Assembly (NCBI GenBank): GCA_022264855.1
Contig: JABYQU010000030.1
Coordinates: forward strand, 186,001 to 250,000
Source: Lenzites betulinus
Taxonomy: Eukaryota > Basidiomycota > Agaricomycetes > Polyporales > Polyporaceae
Length of the DNA: 64,000 bases
Direction: 5' to 3'
Below the pieces are notes generated by a model that saw only the letters and a program-made list of their open reading frames with translations, had not been told where the DNA came from and did no database searches. Positions within the stretch are counted from its first letter, which is position 1. Each line of letters opens with the position of its first letter. Below are positions 48,074-60,350 of the stretch, one piece after another. The translations under genes were made by a program, and so were the position numbers.

Positions 48074-51000
48074 ATGGCCGACGCAGACTCGTCTATCACC
48101 GACTCATCTCTCGCGCCCTCAACCACACCCACTTCTCTCCTCGAATCCGGCGCCGACGCCCTTCCGATACTTCTCTCGGACCGCTCATACAAGGGCGAGC
48201 GGAGGGCGAGCTTAGGTTTGATAGACGCGGCCCGCGTGCGACTGTCCAAAGATGTGAGTTCGCAACACGCCCCCCGTACATCGTCCGTGGTCGTGCCTAA
48301 CACGTGTTGTACGCCCGTCCGGACATCTGCCCTCCAGTTCTACTCCCTCCTCCGCTCGAATAGCAAGTCCCAGCCGATCCCCACAGCCCTCTCAACTCAG
48401 GTAACTTGCGTTTTGATCGGCTCTGCTCCAGACTGGCGCGTGTTCTGAGCACGTTGCCGTCCACAGTCGGAAGTTCCCGAAGACCAACAACTCGTGTATT
48501 CGGACTATGTCAAGCTCTCTGCGCACGCTGTAGACCTGCAAGTGAAAAGCATGGACGATCCCGCTGACGAGCGACCCGGCAGGGGCCTTGGTGCCAGGGT
48601 GCGTTCGACCGAGCTCGTGTCCTCTCGCTGGTGCTGACGGACAGACGCGGTCTTTTCCTTGTGCCACGCTCTCGCAACACGGCCCTTGTTTCGTATATCC
48701 GTCGGTTGTGCAGATCGTCAACTTTCTCAACCGCTCGCGTTCGCGATCGCGCTCCAAGAAACGCCGCTCTCGTTCGCTCGACGCCATCGTCGACCCAATG
48801 CCGGCCACCGTACACACCGCCTCCTTGCGACTACACGCGCGCCATTCGAGTCTCGAGCACGACCAGGAGGCTGCCGCAGCAGGGCCGTCGCGGCCCATGA
48901 CCCGCTCACCGTCGCGCCCATTGTCGGGCACGACCTCCCCACTGCCCTCCACCAGTAAGCCACGCTCCCGGCGGGTCCCAGAGCAGATCGCTATCCCGAA
49001 CGGGACGGCAACAGCGACCGCAGAGCTCGTGGCGCAACTCGTGCCGATGGAGACGACAAAGTCGACCTCGTCGCGCAAGGGCAAGTCCTTCAACTTCTTC
49101 GGGATGTTACTCTCGAGCCCGCGAAAGAGCTCGTTTGGGGAGTCAATGCGCGGCAGGTCGCGCCCGACGACGCCCTCTCCCGCAGTACCCGCCACCGCTC
49201 CGGTGCCGGACTCTCTGTGGCATGGATCCTCGGACGACAGCCATCAGACCACGTGGGCGACAAAGTCGGGCTCGCAGCGGTCGCAGAAGAGCACTCGCAA
49301 GGGCTTGCCCGTGCATGTGGAGGAAGAGCCGAGCGGCCAGTGCCTTTCGTCGTGCGTCCCTGCAGACCATTACGGGAAGACGTCTGCACTTCCAGGGCTC
49401 CTCGCCCCACAGCCCCGTCGGCCCCCGGTCCATGTCTTGAGCCCGCAGCCACCCTTGCCCCGGGGTGGATACCTAAAGTCAGACGTCGAAGTAGACGACG
49501 GGGATACGCGAGCAAGCGTTATGGAGGGCCGCTGTTCCCCGCTGTGCGGATTGGGCGGCTCCTCCAAGGGCTCGCACACATCTCAGGACAAGGGGAAGGA
49601 GAAGGAGCGAATGCGCGGGGCGCGGGAGCGGTCTCGGGAGGGCTCCGGCCAGCGAGAGAAGGAGAAGGAGCGGGAGGCAGAGCGGGACAGGGAGCGCGAT
49701 AAAGCGCGGGAACGACGGAGGGAGCAGGAGATGCGCGAGAAAGACCGCGAGCACATCACGCACCCGCGCCGCGTCGGCTCGCCCTTCGCCAGGGACTCGG
49801 CCGTTGCCATCACCGCGGTGCCTCTCGAGAAGACGACCAGTAACCGGAGTGCGGGCAGCAAGCACAGCGGAAGCAAGGACAACCACACAAGTACGCGCCC
49901 ACCGCATGCGCACTCGCACTCGCGGTCGGGTGCGGAGATGCTCACGGCACGCACGAAGCGCATCAAGCACGGCAGCTTCGACTTTGAACGGCCCGTCTCG
50001 GCGGGCGTCGGTGGCGCGAATGCGGGCGTGAGCGTGAAGACGGCACTGCGGTCAATGGGTGTCGGTGCACCAGCCCCCACGCCCCATCCTCTTCAGAGGA
50101 GTTCAAGTGCACGAGGAGCACCGTCGAGGAGGGGGACCGACGAGTCGCAGGATTCGGCGTTCGCACCCTCGTCTCTTCCGCACAATCGCTCAGCGCTCGA
50201 CAAGGGCAAGGGCCGGACGACGGGGGACGTGCGCTTCGCAGACCTACCTGCACGGCGCCCGACAGACAACTCGCACGCAAGCACGACGCAGACTCACCAT
50301 CGGCACGGACACTCCTCGTCGATTTCCCAGACCCGCAGCGCACTCGCCGTTCCCAGCCACCACCACCATCCTTCGCATCCTTCGCACCCCAACCAACACC
50401 CACGAGAACCCCCACCCGCTTCGCCGCTCTCGTCGCACTCGGGCAGCTCGTCGCACCACGGGCGCAACGAAGGCAGCGGGAGCTGGGGCCGGAGCGGCGG
50501 GAAGCGCATGGCGGCGCGCGGGTCCCACGGGCCGTTCAAGTTCGAGCCCGCCGTCCCGCCGATCCCCGGCTCGCCCGCAGACAACGAGCGACGCAGGGAA
50601 GCCCGCGAACGTGAGGCGGCGCGTGCGGAGTCCCCCTTGTCCGACGTCCCAATATCGCGTTCGCAGCATGCGCGCGCGGCGGGGAAGGGCCGGTCGCTCG
50701 ACCTTGGTCTGGGCCTGTCCTGGGCGCCGACGAGGGTGAAGGAGGATGCGGTCCTGCGGAGGGTGGGGGTGAGTGCGAGTACGTCTGCGGCACGGTCGAA
50801 GTCGAGGTGGAGGGGTGTGGATGAGGAGGGTAGGTTGGCTGCGGGGGCTGCGTCGGACGTCGCGGCGGCCTTCAAGGAGGTGTTGGGAGACTCGGCGTAC
50901 GGAATATTCAAAAACTGTCAGTCTTCTTGCCTTCGTTCGTTCATCTGCGTTATCGATGCTGACGTTCCCTTCGCCTATCCAGATGTGCACCGGTTTGACG

Positions 51001-51146
51001 CGAACGCGATCCCGCTGGACGGTCCGTACGGGTTGCTTGTGCACGTCGAGCGGCTGCTCGACGGCGCCCCTGGCGTGGACCAGCGGCGGAAGCGCATGCT
51101 CCTGGAGAAGTTCCTGCGCGTCGTGCAGGACTCTGAGTACCGATGA
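48074..51146 (+). CDS. Large Ser/Arg-rich disordered protein with a conserved-looking C-terminal helix domain
   Basis: About 960 residues. The chosen ATG (MADADSSITDSS) sits in a good CACCATGG context; the frame stays open to an earlier ATG at 47915, which would add 53 residues. Early exons encode a possible small folded part (LSDRSYKGERRASLGLIDAAR and DYVKLSAHAVDLQVKSMDD). A long basic RS-type stretch follows (RSRSRSRSKKRRSRS), then a Ser/Pro/Arg region, a charged KEKERE/RDRERD segment and His-rich patches. The last two exons encode an ordered end: AAAFKEVLGDSAYGIFKNYVHRF, then GPYGLLVHVERLLDG and RRKRMLLEKFLRVV. An intron at about 50920-50981 splits this domain in frame. The composition suggests a nuclear or RNA-linked protein; no function is assigned. 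Confidence 0.65.
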
Positions 51147-51879
51147 TGAACTCGCAGCCCTCTCGTCCTGTCCCATATCGTCCCGCGCTCGCGTTTTATG
51201 CTCTCCATCCCCGTCTTACGTCAGGCCCTCATCATTTCCCGGCCTGCTGGCGTACCTCGCCCACGACCCACGCTCTCCCGTCCGCGTAACGTATAGGTTA
51301 TTTGTTGCTGCCGTTTACGCCGACCCTACGTTTGACTGCCCTCACGTTGTTCGAATTCGTCCCATTCTTCATGTCCGCGAAGATCTACGCCCACGTCTTC
51401 TCCCCGACGCCTCCCACACGCCCTCGACGCCGCATATGCTTACGATCTACGTACATGATGCCCCCACGATTTTTGATGATGTCGTGCTCTCCCCCTTCGC
51501 TCTGTATTCCTTAGCCACTTCATGCCCCGGTTTCTTCCCGTGTACACTTTCGATTCCGTTTCGTTTGGGTTCGACGTTGGATCTCTCTCAGTAGCATTTT
51601 GATAATCCGCCTCGGCGCCGCACACATTCATGACCACTACTTACCCTACATGTGCTTTCAATGTTGTCCACGCCCTGTAATTCGCCCATACATGCATCGC
51701 AGTCGTTCATGATATCCTTCAGTGTCCTTGAATCCTGGCTCCATCTTGAAAGGCGATCCGAAGTAATACACACCGCGAGAGTACAATAGGAAGAGGTAAG
51801 TATACAAGCTGCAAGAACGGCCGATCGTCATCCAGCCCACCAACCGCACGCGCACCACGCACCCCGCTGCGCCACGCGT
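51147..51879. other. Convergent 3' region
   Basis: About 730 bases between the convergent stops of the Ser/Arg-rich gene and DID2. It is CT-rich and presumably mostly 3' UTR. No gene or repeat is visible. Confidence 0.55.
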
Positions 51880-52769
51880 CTACGTCGCGGGGCGCAGCGC
51901 ACGGAGCCGCGCCGCGAGCGTGTCGTCCTCCTCGCCGATCTTCTCCTTCGCGATCTCGACCTGCGGCGCCTCGCGCGAGGCGAGGTCGTGCTGGAGCTCG
52001 ATGTTCGCCTCCTCCGCGGTCTGCTTCATGAGCGCGTCGACCTCGTCCTGCGGCGTCGAGACCGCGGTCGTGTTCGACATCGTCTCCTCCATGTAGGACG
52101 TCTGCACGTCCAGGTCGGAGAACTGCGACTCGAACTTCTCCATGACCACCGATATCTGCGCGGGCGGGCGGGGTCGGGTCGGACGAGTCAGCACAACCAG
52201 ATAAGCGAAAGGGGGAATGTGAGGGAGGATGAGGGGGGATGAACAGAGAGGAGAGGGGGAAACGCACCCGCTCGAGGTTCATGCTCTCCATCGCCTTGTC
52301 CATGCCCTTCACCACGGACGCCATGTTACCCGAAACCTGGCGCATCGTGACGGCAGTCTCGACCCTGCTCGAGACCGCGTCGACGCGGCTCGCGAGGCGC
52401 AGCAGGTTCAGGGACTCGTTCTTCTTGCGGATCGCGTTCGCAGCGTATATCCGTGCGCCATCGGCGTTCCCTTGCTGCAGGGCCTGTTCTCCGCGCGGGC
52501 TCAGCGTTCCACGGGCGCCGCTACGAATGAGAGAGAGGGGGGCGCACCTTCTTCAGTTTCGACTTCTCCGTGTTCTCATCCTTCGCGGCCTTCTTCGCCT
52601 GGCGGTTCAGCGACTTTGCGGTGAACTGTGGCGGGTGGAGCGTCATGCGGGGGCCGCTAGTGCGGGCAGCTCGAGATGCACACCTTCAGCTGAAAGAGAG
52701 TCTCTGGGGAACGTGAGCGGCGGTCGACGCTGCGCGGGCTCGACGGGACTCACTCTCGAGGTTGCTCAT
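51880..52769 (-). CDS. DID2: DID2 / VPS46 / CHMP1, ESCRT-III-associated protein
   Basis: About 205 residues in five exons. It starts MSNLE and continues [19 protein letters not shown], the usual CHMP1 beginning. The core helices are [39 protein letters not shown] and [14 protein letters not shown], then [20 protein letters not shown]. The C-terminus ends [15 protein letters not shown], a clear MIM1 motif (acidic-x-x-Leu-x-x-Arg-Leu-x-x-Leu) that binds the MIT domain of VPS4. The family recruits VPS4 to ESCRT-III at endosomes and in division. The stop TAG is at 51880-51882. It is divergent from the JMJD7-like gene, with about 210 bases between the starts. Confidence 0.94.
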
Positions 52770-52982
52770 GGTGGCGGGTGAGGAGGGTTGTAAGTGGCTT
52801 CAGCGTCCGAGGCGGACGCGGTGTCGGTGCTAGGCGCTGCGGCGCGATTGGTCCGCATATGGAAAGACGCCCGACCGGCTACCGAGATAATCTTGGGCGT
52901 CTCTCCATCCACTCCGCGATCTGTGGATGGGTGTGTAACTTGGACACACAACACCACTACATTCAGAGAAGGTGGGGTGGCG

Positions 52983-54448
52983 ATGGCGCAAGATCACACG
53001 GATGGGATATACAACTCTCGTGGTCAGGCTCTCAGATGGTTGGCGGAGGAATATCACGGTTGGTGACGGTGTTTTTTGAATCAGATGTTCGTTCTGACAC
53101 GGTTCTGGACGTTGTGCGCAGAGTTGAACGGGACACAATTCGATGTCTTAGATACTTTCCCAACTGCTTTGGAGTTTTCTAGGCTAGTGCATATAGGCAG
53201 GCCAGTGCTCATACGAGGTAGGCTAGTCTATAATCAATCTCGCGACTGGGGGTACCATTCAGCCGCGCATTAGCTTCTGCAATACCGGGTGCTGAGGACG
53301 CTCGCATCTGGTCAAAACAATGGATCGGTGCCAAAATGGGGACAAGAAAAATCTCCGTAGCCATCACACCGAACGGGTGCGTGGTCTGCAATAGGTGATA
53401 AGTCTCCAACTGATACGAATTTCTCAGTCGTGCCGACGCAGTCACATCTGGACCGGACGGAAGGCTATACGTCGTTGAGCCGCATACGGAGCAGATGAAT
53501 GTGGATTCGTTCCTCGAAACACTTTCTTCAGGTTAGGTGCGATCTATATTGCTTCGCGCTTTAGCTCACAAAGTGTAAGTTCTGACGGTGCCCGTGGTGT
53601 TCAGCCAGCCATGAAGATACAGACAAGAGGAGCGAGATCCACTACCTACAGTCACAAAACGGAAACCTTTTCACAAACCGATATTTCGATCTTGCCGGCG
53701 GAGACGACCCGTCTGAATTCGAACCGTTGCGCGAATATATTCCCAGCGAAGTCCCTTGGTGCAGTGACGCCCTCGGTAGGAACCAAGTGCTGTTATGCAC
53801 ATGGACCGAAGCATTGACTCCGCACAGATAAGTCTCCCGACGCAGTCAACCTCTGGATTGGCGACCAGAAAAGCGTCACCAGCATCCACAGTGGTGAGTC
53901 CCCCCCACCCGCCAAAAATATCCCGTCTATCTCACGTTCCCCGACCCCAGATCCTTACGAGAACATATATACCGTAATCCGGGGCTCGAAACAATTCACG
54001 CTACTTCCCCCGACCGAGGGATGGTGCCTGAAAGGTCTGCCATAGCCGCTACCCGCATCCCATTGAACGTTCTCAATCACGTCCCACACGCAGAGCGCCG
54101 CTACCCTCACGCGACGTACGTCCGCGCGGCCGACACCCCCAAGCTGGAACTCGTCCCCTCGTCCGCCGATACCCCCTGGTGCGCTGGTCATCGGTGACAG
54201 ACCCTACCGCGCCGGGCGCGCTTCCCCCCGAAGCGCACCCGATCGAGGTCACCGTCAACGCCGGGGAGACTCTCTATCTACCGGCCGGATGGTGGCATTA
54301 CGTGCGGCAGCGCGGATACACGGTGGCGGTGAATTACTGGTACGACATGGAAGGAAGGGGGACGTCGTGGGTGTGGCTCAACTTCCTGCGGGGCGCCGAG
54401 GAACCCCCACTGGGAAATGCAGTAGACGAGGAGGACGGTGAGACGTAG
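52983..54448 (+). CDS. JMJD7-like JmjC hydroxylase with apparent one-base frameshift
   Basis: The spliced exons match JMJD7, the JmjC lysyl hydroxylase of DRG GTPases: [92 protein letters not shown] and [12 protein letters not shown]. The iron ligands are His and Asp in SIHSDPYENIY and the distal His in [22 protein letters not shown]. About seven introns are needed, including a junction that splits Ser-Asp of the iron motif. Between PSSADTPW and [13 protein letters not shown] (about 54175-54185) the frame changes by one base. No GT-AG intron repairs it. Either one G is missing in CCCTGGTGCG (assembly error) or the gene is broken. The first exon and start (52983) are tentative. Confidence 0.75.
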
Positions 54449-57047
54449 CGTATCAGACGCGGGTGCAGTAGCGTTCTGCCTCAGGGAACGTGCTAGCAAT
54501 GTTGGGCAGCTCCGCCTGTGTTCTTGGATCTTCGTTCTGGTCCCGAGAGAGTATCGGACACATCACGTAGGGGCAACATGGGCCCGCTGATGCGCAGCCG
54601 TGTGACTGGCTTGTCTGTAGCTTTAAGTAGTTAACATATTCCGGCGACGTCTAAGGTGGGCGGTGGGATTTCCGAGCTAGCTATTCCTTATCAAGTTCCG
54701 CACATATACGGCCGGGGGCCTCGAGGATACGGCCCGCATGTCTGATAGAACATTGCATGTTCTCCCGCGAACGTTTAGCACATTGCCAGGCCTCAGCTCG
54801 GCGGCGGGCGCGGGAGCTAAGACCTGTCGGGCAAGATCAGATGTCTGATGTTGGTCAGGCGGCACGGCGCAGGATGGTCACGATCCCGGTGCAGCCCGTT
54901 CGCGGGTAATTCACCGACCTGTATGAGGCAGCGTCTGGCCATGGTAGGGGAACGTGGCTACCGGTCTCACTCTGAAGTGAGGACGCCGAACGGCCGATAA
55001 CGCAGAAAGTATGAACTCGAGGGATACGGATTCTCGAGCACAGCAGTGGTCACTGAACCTACTCTATCAAGGCCTTCCGCTGTAGCTACTCTGTAGCTAC
55101 TTCCTGGGACGAGGCACCCGGCGGCAAGTAGGCAGCGGCAGGGATGTGCGTGTGTACATTTCCCTTTTCCTGATGAGCGACGATCCAAGCGGTGTCGAAG
55201 GCGCGTAGGTTGAGCCGCAATAGAGTACCAGAGCGGTCACACCAGTCTGAATGACGGACGTCCGAGAAGCTCAGGGAACAGAGGGGAATTCTTCATGGTC
55301 GCCGCGCGCGGCCTTCGGTCAAGCGAGCAATATTAATGCGGTCCTCGAAATCCCGCCAGAATGGCGAACGGCCCTGTAGAAGGAAAGCGCGGCCCACGCC
55401 TGAGAACGCCGGACGAGAAAAATTCCCATACGTGGCCGCGGTACTGCCGCACCAAACCCGTTCATGGGCAGTGAAGAGAAAGGAATCGCGAGCATAGAGT
55501 TGCCCATTGCCTGCGCATGGCTTCTGCCCTCCCCTGCCGACGCGGCCGCGTAGCACACGTCTGGCTGATGTTTTCTCAGTCCTGGACGCACCCAGACTGG
55601 CAGATGGACGCGGTCGAGGCGCAAGGCCTTCGTGGCGTCGTACTTTCTCATCCATAAGCCGCGGGTCTTTATCTACAGCCGGATGATCAACTGATCACAG
55701 AGGAGCGGCTGGATCGCGCCCAGCTGTCGGCACGAGCAGACGCCGTCGAGAGGTTCTGGCGCGTACACGGTATGCCGGGCGGAGTGCGCGTGCAGGTTCT
55801 TGAGCGCGGAAACTGAATCGGCGGGGGTAAGGCGTTACCTGAAACAAGTTCTAGCTGTCCAAATAAAATGCCGTAGGGCTGCCGCAGATAGATGAATCTA
55901 CTGCGACAATATTGAACCTACACACACCTGTTAGAGCATCTTGCAATGTCGACAGCGGGGACTTGGAAGAACTGTTGAGGGCGCCAGAGGGATGACCGCG
56001 CGAAAAAAGGTGTTGGAGTGGGAGAGGCATGACCAGCTGCGCACCCACGATTACACACGGGGCGTGGCGGCGGCATCGGGCTGCGCAGAAGGACGAGGAT
56101 GGGTTGAGAAGGGACAAGTCCTCGCACGTTCTTGCGTGTTCACACTGCAATGTCCTGGTGACCGGCGGGATGTCTGCGCACATGCGAAAGCAGCGATGAC
56201 CAGTCTAGCCGTCAAAGTATGGCGCAGGGCTGATGCGAACAGTAGAAGCTCGAGAAGAAGAGGAATAGCGTGCTAGGTGTGACTAGTTGGCGCCATAAGC
56301 AGGACCGTCCCGGTCAGCGACTGCCAATCGACGTTTGGCCTCAGGCATACCGCCGCGCAGAGGACGCGTGGCGCAGATCACTGCCGCGATGATGGAATTC
56401 GACGAGGACGGTGCGTTAATTATGATTTCTGCCCGTTGACTTACGTCCTTCACGGTGGCGCCGTTGAGAGAAGGTGATGGGTTGGCCGTGACTAACAAGT
56501 ACTACAGTAGTTGCAGTAACAGGATCGTCAAGGAAGGCACAGAACAGCAAGAAAGGCGTGATATTTCTCCTGCGCAAAATACAAGACTATTTGGAGGTTT
56601 GCGGGCAGGCCGAGGTTGCAGCGAGAGATGTTGCAATTGGGCCCACGGCGGGCGTCGTGGTGGCAAGGAACGGATGGCCGACGGAGGGCGCCACGGCGGG
56701 GGACGATAAAGGCACAGAGGCCGACGCCGCTCAAATTAAATAAGCGGATCTTGTTGATGCGGGCGTCGCGTAGATAAGACCGAAAGCGGAAAGGCGCCCG
56801 ACATTGTCTGCGGCAAATTAACACGGGGACGGGCGCCTGTGGTCGAGAAGACTTGTCCCTCCGCATTTTGGATGTGCGCCGGCTCGCATCTACAACCCGG
56901 CATGGCTTTTGCCCCTCGCCTACTTACCCTCTCTTTTCCTCCTCTTCCGGTTTCGCCCCCTCCCCTCCCCTCCCCCGAACCACCACCACGACGCTCGTCG
57001 TCGGCCCCCTCCCCTAGCGTACCACCGCGTTCCTGCTCCACACACGT
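54449..57047. other. Long stretch without a clear gene
   Basis: About 2.6 kb. The only protein-like piece is a possible last exon at 55677-55817 (see next). Other frames are shadows or low-complexity. CT-rich sequence near 56,930-57,040 lies just before the next ATG and looks like a fungal promoter/leader. Confidence 0.5.
55677..55817 (+). other. Possible orphan last exon or gene relic
   Basis: After an acceptor-like TTTATCTACAG, the frame reads DDQLITEERLDRAQLSARAD, then AVERFWRVHGMPGG and VRVQVLERGN and stops. The composition is helical and protein-like, about 47 residues. No upstream exon in a matching phase is found, so it may be the end of a decayed gene. The family is not recognised. 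Confidence 0.25.
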
Positions 57048-59256
57048 ATGAGCGACGCTGAGAGCGTAACAATCTCCTTGCTACCCGTCTCGCTCTCCCT
57101 CGTCCATCTACCTCGTTCGCGTCTCGAGAGTTTCTCCCAGCATGTCATCCGCCAGATTCTCCAGCCCAACCCCGTCTTCTTGAACGTCACATGTAACGAG
57201 ATAGAAGTCAGCCTGTTCGCCGAGTATGACACTGTTCAGGAGTTCCACAAGGCCGCCAGAAAGGATGCGCGTAGGCTGCGCCAACGCGAACGAGATGCAC
57301 GCGCCGATGGCCACCACTCACCCCGTCGGGTGACACGGCTCAAGGAAGACTGGGAACCGGTCGAGGTTACCTCCGAGCGGTGGAAGGTCCTCCAGATCGA
57401 CTCCCACTCCGACCCGCTAGGTGCGTGGAGCCCTCTTCTCATCTTCTGCTATATCCCACACCGTATTGACGACTTGCGCCATGGTATGATAGACAATGCT
57501 GGCGCTAGGGTTCACGAGTTGTCTGCTCCCCTGGCAGCGGCTGGAATATCGATTCTCTACCAGTCCTCGTACATGAGCGATTTCATCTTCGTGAGTAACT
57601 TTTGACATTATTGATGGCAACGTATATGTGGCTTTGCGGTGCTGCCCCGTTTACATGTACTACAGTGTAGTACGTAAATGGGCATCACCCTTCTTACTTC
57701 CCGCCACCCTTGTTTCTTATCTGTATACCCTCGCGCTCGCTACTGCGAGTCTTATTACTCATGGCGACGCTTGCCCCCAGCGTGTCATACTAACTTTACG
57801 CAATCGCGCACCTTGATTTTGAACTGGCACTGATATCTCCTGTTCCAGGTCAACGAGAGCCGCCTCGCCGAAGTCATGTCCCTGCTGGGTGCTGCCGGGT
57901 TTGATCTGTATCTTTCCGATCCGACGAACCTCACGGCACAGATCTCCACCTTCGCCTCCCCTTTGATGTCGCCAGCCGGCGAAGACGACCCATGTATGAT
58001 GGACCTGAACACATTCCAGGGCTCAGGATGCAGCGGCTTCGACACCGACAGCGGGATCGTCTTCACTCGATCTAGGAGTAACACAAGCGGCACCACTAGC
58101 AGCTCCGGCTCGCGTTCGCGTGAACTCCTCCAACGAATGTCGCCTCCAACAGACGATCCAAAGGACTCAGGAACACCTACCGACGCTGCCGACGCGGAGC
58201 CGACCGTTGCTTCGCCTCCCCGACCGACTCCTACCCGTACACCCTCTCATTCACCATCTGGATGTGACGTACGTGTGCTGTCGCCGGAATTTACTTGCGT
58301 CGGTCTCTCCGATGATACCGTGGATACGTGGTCGTTGAAGATCATCAAGCTGGTCGCGTATCCCGACATGATCCTGGGAGCGGCAGCACCAGAGAGGCGG
58401 GTGCGCCCTCCCCGCCCTCGATCGCCCTCGCTGCTGTCTGCGCTACCCGAGGAGCATATCCGCGTGATCTCGCTGAGCGAAGGCGAAGTCGGCAGCGGGA
58501 GCGACACGACCACGCGAGTCGCGCCCGAGTCTCCGAAGCGGGACCCGATAACTGAAGACGATCCCGACTCGCCGATCACCAAGCACAAAGACGAGCTCGC
58601 TGCTGGGGACACCGACGAGGACACCTCGAGCGACGACGGCGATGACGCCCGCAGCCGGCGTCCGCGGCTCCAGCATCTCGACACCCTGCGGACGATCAAG
58701 GGGGGTGCGAAGGACAGCCCGCGCAGTCCCCGCTCCCGATCTACGTCCTCGTCTTCGAGCGAGCTGGACCCGCCGCCCCTGGTTCCCTTCTTCTCCTTCA
58801 CGCGCACGCCGGAGGGGTCGTCTCTGGCGGCTCCAGTCTCACTGCTCGCGTCACTGTTCCCCGCGAACGAGCGGCACATGGTGATGTGCAGCCAGGAACT
58901 CGACATGTTGGACTCGCGCAACGCGTCGCCTGAGCGGTGGGTCGAGGAGGCGGACACGTTCGACGACGACGAAGACACCGATGGGGCGCTTCCGGACCCC
59001 GAGGGGATGCTCAAGTGCCTCCAGATTGACTTGAGGAAGTTCGGCCTTGGTGAGATTGCCCTTCAGCGACATCGCGCTCTCCCGAGACGTTTGCTGACGA
59101 TATGATCCAGAAAAACATGGCTTGGTGAACCGCTTCTCGCGCACGCTCGAGGAGAACGGGATCAACCACATGTACAGCTCGACGTACAAGACTGCAAACC
59201 TCCTGATCGACAAGGCGCACGCCAGCCGTGCGCAGGCCCTGCTCCGTTCATGCTAG
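57048..59256 (+). CDS. ACT-domain protein resembling CASTOR/GATS arginine sensors
   Basis: About 580-600 residues in five exons. The N-terminal part (SVTISLLPVSLSLVHLPRSR) leads to NPVFLNVTCNEIEVSLFAEYD. Next come ERWKVLQIDSHSD, RVHELSAPLAAAGISILYQS, SYMSDFIF and VNESRLAEVMSLLGAAGFDL. These line up with human CASTOR1 (WLVLNVSSHSG, IAPLAEHHVSVL, STYQTDFILVREQDL). A second pair follows: VPFFSFTRTPEG, RHMVMCSQELDML, LKCLQIDLRKFGL, then HGLVNRFSRTLEENGINHMY and STYKTANLLIDKAHASRAQA. CASTOR proteins bind arginine through paired ACT domains and control TORC1 via GATOR2. The fungal protein has about 250 extra disordered, acidic and Ser-rich residues between the halves. Whether it binds arginine is unknown. 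One intron is 258 nt (57591-57848). Stop TAG 59254-59256. Confidence 0.8.
57591..57848 (+). other. 258-nt intron with a hairpin, in the CASTOR-like gene
   Basis: GTGAGT...TTCCAG joins SDFIF to VNESR in frame. It is four to five times longer than typical introns here. It contains an inverted repeat GTACTACA (57657-57664) and TGTAGTAC (57666-57673), extended by TTTAC and GTAAA on the outside with one mismatch region. Confidence 0.7.
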
Positions 59257-60350
59257 ACGCGGCCGGCATCCCCGCCACCCCCCGTATATTCCACAACGCG
59301 TTTCAAGAATCCGCCCGCTTCTTGCTTCTCCGGCCCAGAGGAAAAGGCGTGCGACGCCGTTCGTCGCTGTGCCATCGACTATACCCCACCCACATGTGTA
59401 CCAACAGGTCCCTTCCATGCACTTGCCTGTCCGTCTTCGCGTATCCATCCGCGCCCCTGGTCTGCATGGATATGCGCCACCTTTCGTGTCTTCCCGTCAT
59501 GTCCCCCGGCCTATTCCCCCCAACCACCAACCACCAACCATATTCTTCGGCGGCTCCTTCATCACCGTCCTCACACTTCCCCGCCATATCCGACAACGAA
59601 CAATCCCACATCATATCTTGCTTTTGCATGCACCACATTCAAGCCCCCGTCCTCCCTTCTCCACTTCATAACACTATCCCGACCCCGCCTATCACATATC
59701 TCGTGCATACTGCATCTCACCCACATTATCTCTTCCGGCCACATCGATCGTCCCTTCCGCCCACTTCGCCTTTCATGCACATGATCGCCTCTTCCCTCCC
59801 CGCCCCCGCTCCCCGCTCCTCGCCCACTATTCTCCGCTCCTCCGCTTGTGTGTACACCGCCTCTCCGTCGTGCCCGCCCCCGATCATCGATCATCCCCGC
59901 TTGTCTACTTCACCTCACCACCTCACCCATTTTTGCTACGAGGCTTACGCCTCGGAGTATCGGTATCGGTATCGCCCTGTGTAGTTCCGACTGATGTTGC
60001 TGTATCCGTAGTCGTCCCCGGCGCGCGCGTATATCATATGCATTGCCTTTGGTCCTTGAGATTGTGCTCGGCTGTGTATGTTTACGCGTGGACTGTGTTC
60101 TGCTCTATGTGTGTTTTTGGACTGTTTTTGTCGGTTGCGTCGCATTGTGGGGTATGTATACTCGAGGGCGATAGTGCGTACGGACTGTATAGTATCCACG
60201 GGATCCGGACAGCCGACGTGGACTCCTATATATGTCCTTGGACTGTTATACGTGCTCTTGGACTCTTCAGACATACCACTCTCACGTAGGGTGGGATGAC
60301 CCGCCAATGTATAGTATGTAGCTCGCTGTGATCGGGCTTTCAAGTTTCGA
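59257..60350. other. Pyrimidine-rich 3' flank of the CASTOR-like gene
   Basis: About 700 bases after the stop are strongly C/T-rich and give a long open rightward frame (to about 59984). It has no domain, and its residues (Ser, Pro, His, Leu) are those expected from C/T-rich DNA. I treat it as non-coding 3' UTR or flank. A CGGTATCGGTATCG short tandem lies near 59955-59975. Confidence 0.5.

Noticed and set aside
59250..59984. Open rightward frame of 244 codons after the CASTOR-like gene
   Set aside because: The DNA is C/T-rich, so stops are rare by composition. The translation is Ser/Pro/His-rich with no domain, and it overlaps the stop of the preceding gene.
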